From contig CALAMM010000076.1 in assembly GCA_937925775.1 (NCBI GenBank), positions 1 to 6,803 on the forward strand: a stretch of DNA of 6,803 bases, in the 5' to 3' direction. Positions 6,166 to 6,803 of the stretch are shown piece after piece. Position 1 is the first letter of the stretch. The number at the start of each line of letters is the position of its first letter. The notes beneath the pieces are model-generated. The model had not been told where the DNA came from. It did not search any database and was given only the letters and a program-made list of their open reading frames with translations. Position numbers and translations under genes: made by a program. Origin of the DNA: an uncultured Fimbriimonadales bacterium (GTDB lineage: Bacteria > Armatimonadota > Fimbriimonadia > Fimbriimonadales > GBS-DC).

Positions 6166-6510
6166 CTAATCGCGCAAGGTCGTCTCCTGCTCGTAGAACT
6201 GCATCGCCTCTTGTTCGAACGCTTCGTCTTCTTCGGTCTGCTTGCCAAGCTGTTTGATATCGCGAGCGACTTGCCAAGTATGTTCGGGTCCGTGAATGAT
6301 GACCTCCACGGTATTCTCGTCGATGATTCGGGGACGGATTTTACCTTCGGCAATCTCTTGCAGGGCGACGGTCAGCGGATTGAAGTCGAGTCCGTCGACG
6401 GGCACGAGCGGTTTCGCGCCCTCACGGAGCAGGCGCGCCCGCTCGGCAGCGAGCAACGCCAGAATATAACGCGGATACTGATTGAGTTCATCTGTCTCTG
6501 GGTAAATCAT
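6166..6510 (-). CDS. rpoZ: DNA-directed RNA polymerase omega subunit
   Basis: The 114-residue protein begins MIYPETDELN. It then shows the omega core: a helix with PRYILALLAAERARLL (13-28; compare the family's RY-x(7)-A-x-RAR), KPLV (33-36) and NPLTVALQEIAEGKI (44-58; the conserved P-L-x-x-A-L-x-E-I-x-x-G-K stretch). Omega binds the beta-prime subunit and helps assemble and stabilise core polymerase. The C-terminal tail (about 92-110) is acidic, rich in Glu and Gln, and not part of the core. The start is ATG 6510 with AAGGA (6521-6525) 10 nt upstream. The gene leads a run with dnaJ and a sugar kinase, whereas omega often lies next to gmk in other bacteria. A structured leader precedes it. Similarity is by motif only, but the pattern is good. 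Confidence 0.87.
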   Translation of the reverse strand: MIYPETDELNQYPRYILALLAAERARLLREGAKPLVPVDGLDFNPLTVALQEIAEGKIRPRIIDENTVEVIIHGPEHTWQVARDIKQLGKQTEEDEAFEQEAMQFYEQETTLRD

Positions 6511-6521
6511 CCGTTCACCGT

Positions 6522-6618
6522 CCTTTTGGGGCGCGTGGGTATCCGAGATGCGTCAAAAGGCGCGGAAGCTGCCCCTGCTTCCGACGCGAACCAGAACTTG
6601 CCCAACCTGTGGTTGTGC
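6522..6618 (-). promoter_or_regulatory. Possible structured mRNA leader of rpoZ with masked ribosome-binding site
   Basis: The leader between the predicted start of transcription (near 6627) and rpoZ holds three paired elements. The first is a hairpin at 6600-6618 (5-bp CAACC/GGTTG stem with a 3-nt loop, plus two more pairs beyond one mismatch). The second is a hairpin at 6563-6583 (7-bp stem CGGAAGC/GCTTCCG, 7-nt loop). The third is the segment CCTTTTG (6560-6554), exactly complementary to CAAAAGG (6528-6522), which contains most of the rpoZ Shine-Dalgarno sequence. The second hairpin directly adjoins this anti-Shine-Dalgarno segment. The pairings are seen in the sequence; a regulatory role is inferred. 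Confidence 0.4.
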
Positions 6619-6633
6619 CATGCGGCTAACATA

Positions 6634-6663
6634 ATAATACCCTCGCGAGCCGCCGAGAGTCAA
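6634..6663 (-). promoter_or_regulatory. Promoter of the rpoZ-dnaJ-kinase operon
   Basis: On the minus strand there is a -35 TTGACT (6663-6658, 5 of 6 matches), an 18-bp spacer and a -10 TATTAT (6639-6634, 5 of 6 matches) preceded by GG. This is the best complete housekeeping-type promoter in the window. The -10 region runs on as TATTATTATG, so the exact start may vary by a few bases around 6627. The spacer contains the 8-bp palindrome CTCGCGAG (6642-6649). Confidence 0.75.
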
Positions 6664-6697
6664 GGGGGTTGGAGAGGCGGTTCGGAAAAAGCTGTTA

Positions 6698-6705
6698 GGT
6701 ACACT
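6698..6705 (+). promoter_or_regulatory. -10 element of purL, placed for a leaderless mRNA
   Basis: GGTACACT is present, with the hexamer TACACT (two mismatches to TATAAT) at 6700-6705 and 8 nt before the purL ATG at 6714. This is the same spacing, and nearly the same sequence, as in front of aroQ. There is no Shine-Dalgarno site at a usable distance and no clear -35. Confidence 0.5.
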
Positions 6706-6713
6706 CTCTGCCG

Positions 6714-6803
6714 ATGACGACGCTACGCCGTGCGCCCGAAGTGTGGCGCGAGATGGGCTTGACCGACGCCGAGTACCAACGCATCATCACGCTGATGGGA
6801 CGC
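6714..6803 (+). CDS. purL: Phosphoribosylformylglycinamidine synthase subunit PurL (5' end only)
   Basis: Only the first 30 codons are present, and the frame is open to the window edge. The residues PEVWREMGLTDAEYQRI followed by ITLMGR match the N-terminus of the small PurL type of FGAM synthase. In that family GLTDxEYxxIxxxLGR precedes the conserved ELGLFSVMWSEHCSYK stretch, which would lie just past the edge. PurL converts FGAR to FGAM with ATP and ammonia in purine synthesis, in complex with PurQ and PurS. It is divergent from rpoZ. The start is the first ATG after a -10 element, with no ribosome-binding site. Because only 30 residues are visible, the assignment rests on this short motif. 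Confidence 0.8.
   Translation, partial: MTTLRRAPEVWREMGLTDAEYQRIITLMGR

Noticed and set aside
5785..6717. Plus-strand open frame (310 codons) opposite dnaJ and rpoZ whose TGA overlaps the purL ATG
   Set aside because: It is antisense to two well-supported genes and crosses the rpoZ-purL control region. The ATGA overlap looks like coincidence, and the translation has no domain character.

Overview
The window looks like ordinary chromosome of a GC-rich bacterium, most probably Armatimonadota. The strongest clue is the type IV pilin-like gene at the left edge. Its N-terminus (prepilin motif, then FPVFAQAREKARQ, then a Cys-x-NNMKQ stretch and a YxQDYDE motif) is the form found in many copies in Armatimonadota genomes. 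A secreted protein ending in two dockerin-like calcium-binding repeats of the DADLLxVLFNFG type fits the same group, which usually has no cellulosome. This placement is an inference from remembered families and was not checked by a search.

Layout from left to right. A partial pilin-like gene (1-240, minus) lies beyond a strong hairpin terminator (319-346) that closes the gene for a secreted dockerin-repeat protein (355-1191, minus; clear extended -10 promoter). Next is a family 1 glycoside hydrolase (1280-2632, minus). It is divergent from aroQ (2683-3129, plus), and the two share a 50-nt gap in which their -10 elements appear to overlap. A DhnA-type class I fructose-bisphosphate aldolase gene (3152-4084, plus) follows aroQ and has its own TATAAT placed over the aroQ stop codon. 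It meets, tail to tail with an 8-nt gap, an apparent three-gene minus-strand operon: rpoZ (RNA polymerase omega), dnaJ (co-chaperone) and a PfkB-family sugar kinase. A 203-nt divergent control region then separates rpoZ from the start of purL (6714 to the right edge).

There is a loose carbohydrate theme: beta-glucosidase, sugar kinase and aldolase would together move sugars into central metabolism. aroQ (shikimate pathway), purL (purines), rpoZ and dnaJ are housekeeping genes. I see no mobile element, CRISPR array, RNA gene, defence island or new gene system, and no gene-free stretch longer than about 200 nt.

The points most worth checking are regulatory. aroQ and purL both have a -10 element exactly 8 nt before the ATG and no Shine-Dalgarno site, so both look leaderless. 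The predicted leader of about 115 nt before rpoZ contains two hairpins, a 7-nt segment able to mask the rpoZ ribosome-binding site, and a short open frame that ends inside that masking segment. Four of the promoters share a GGTAnnnT -10 element.
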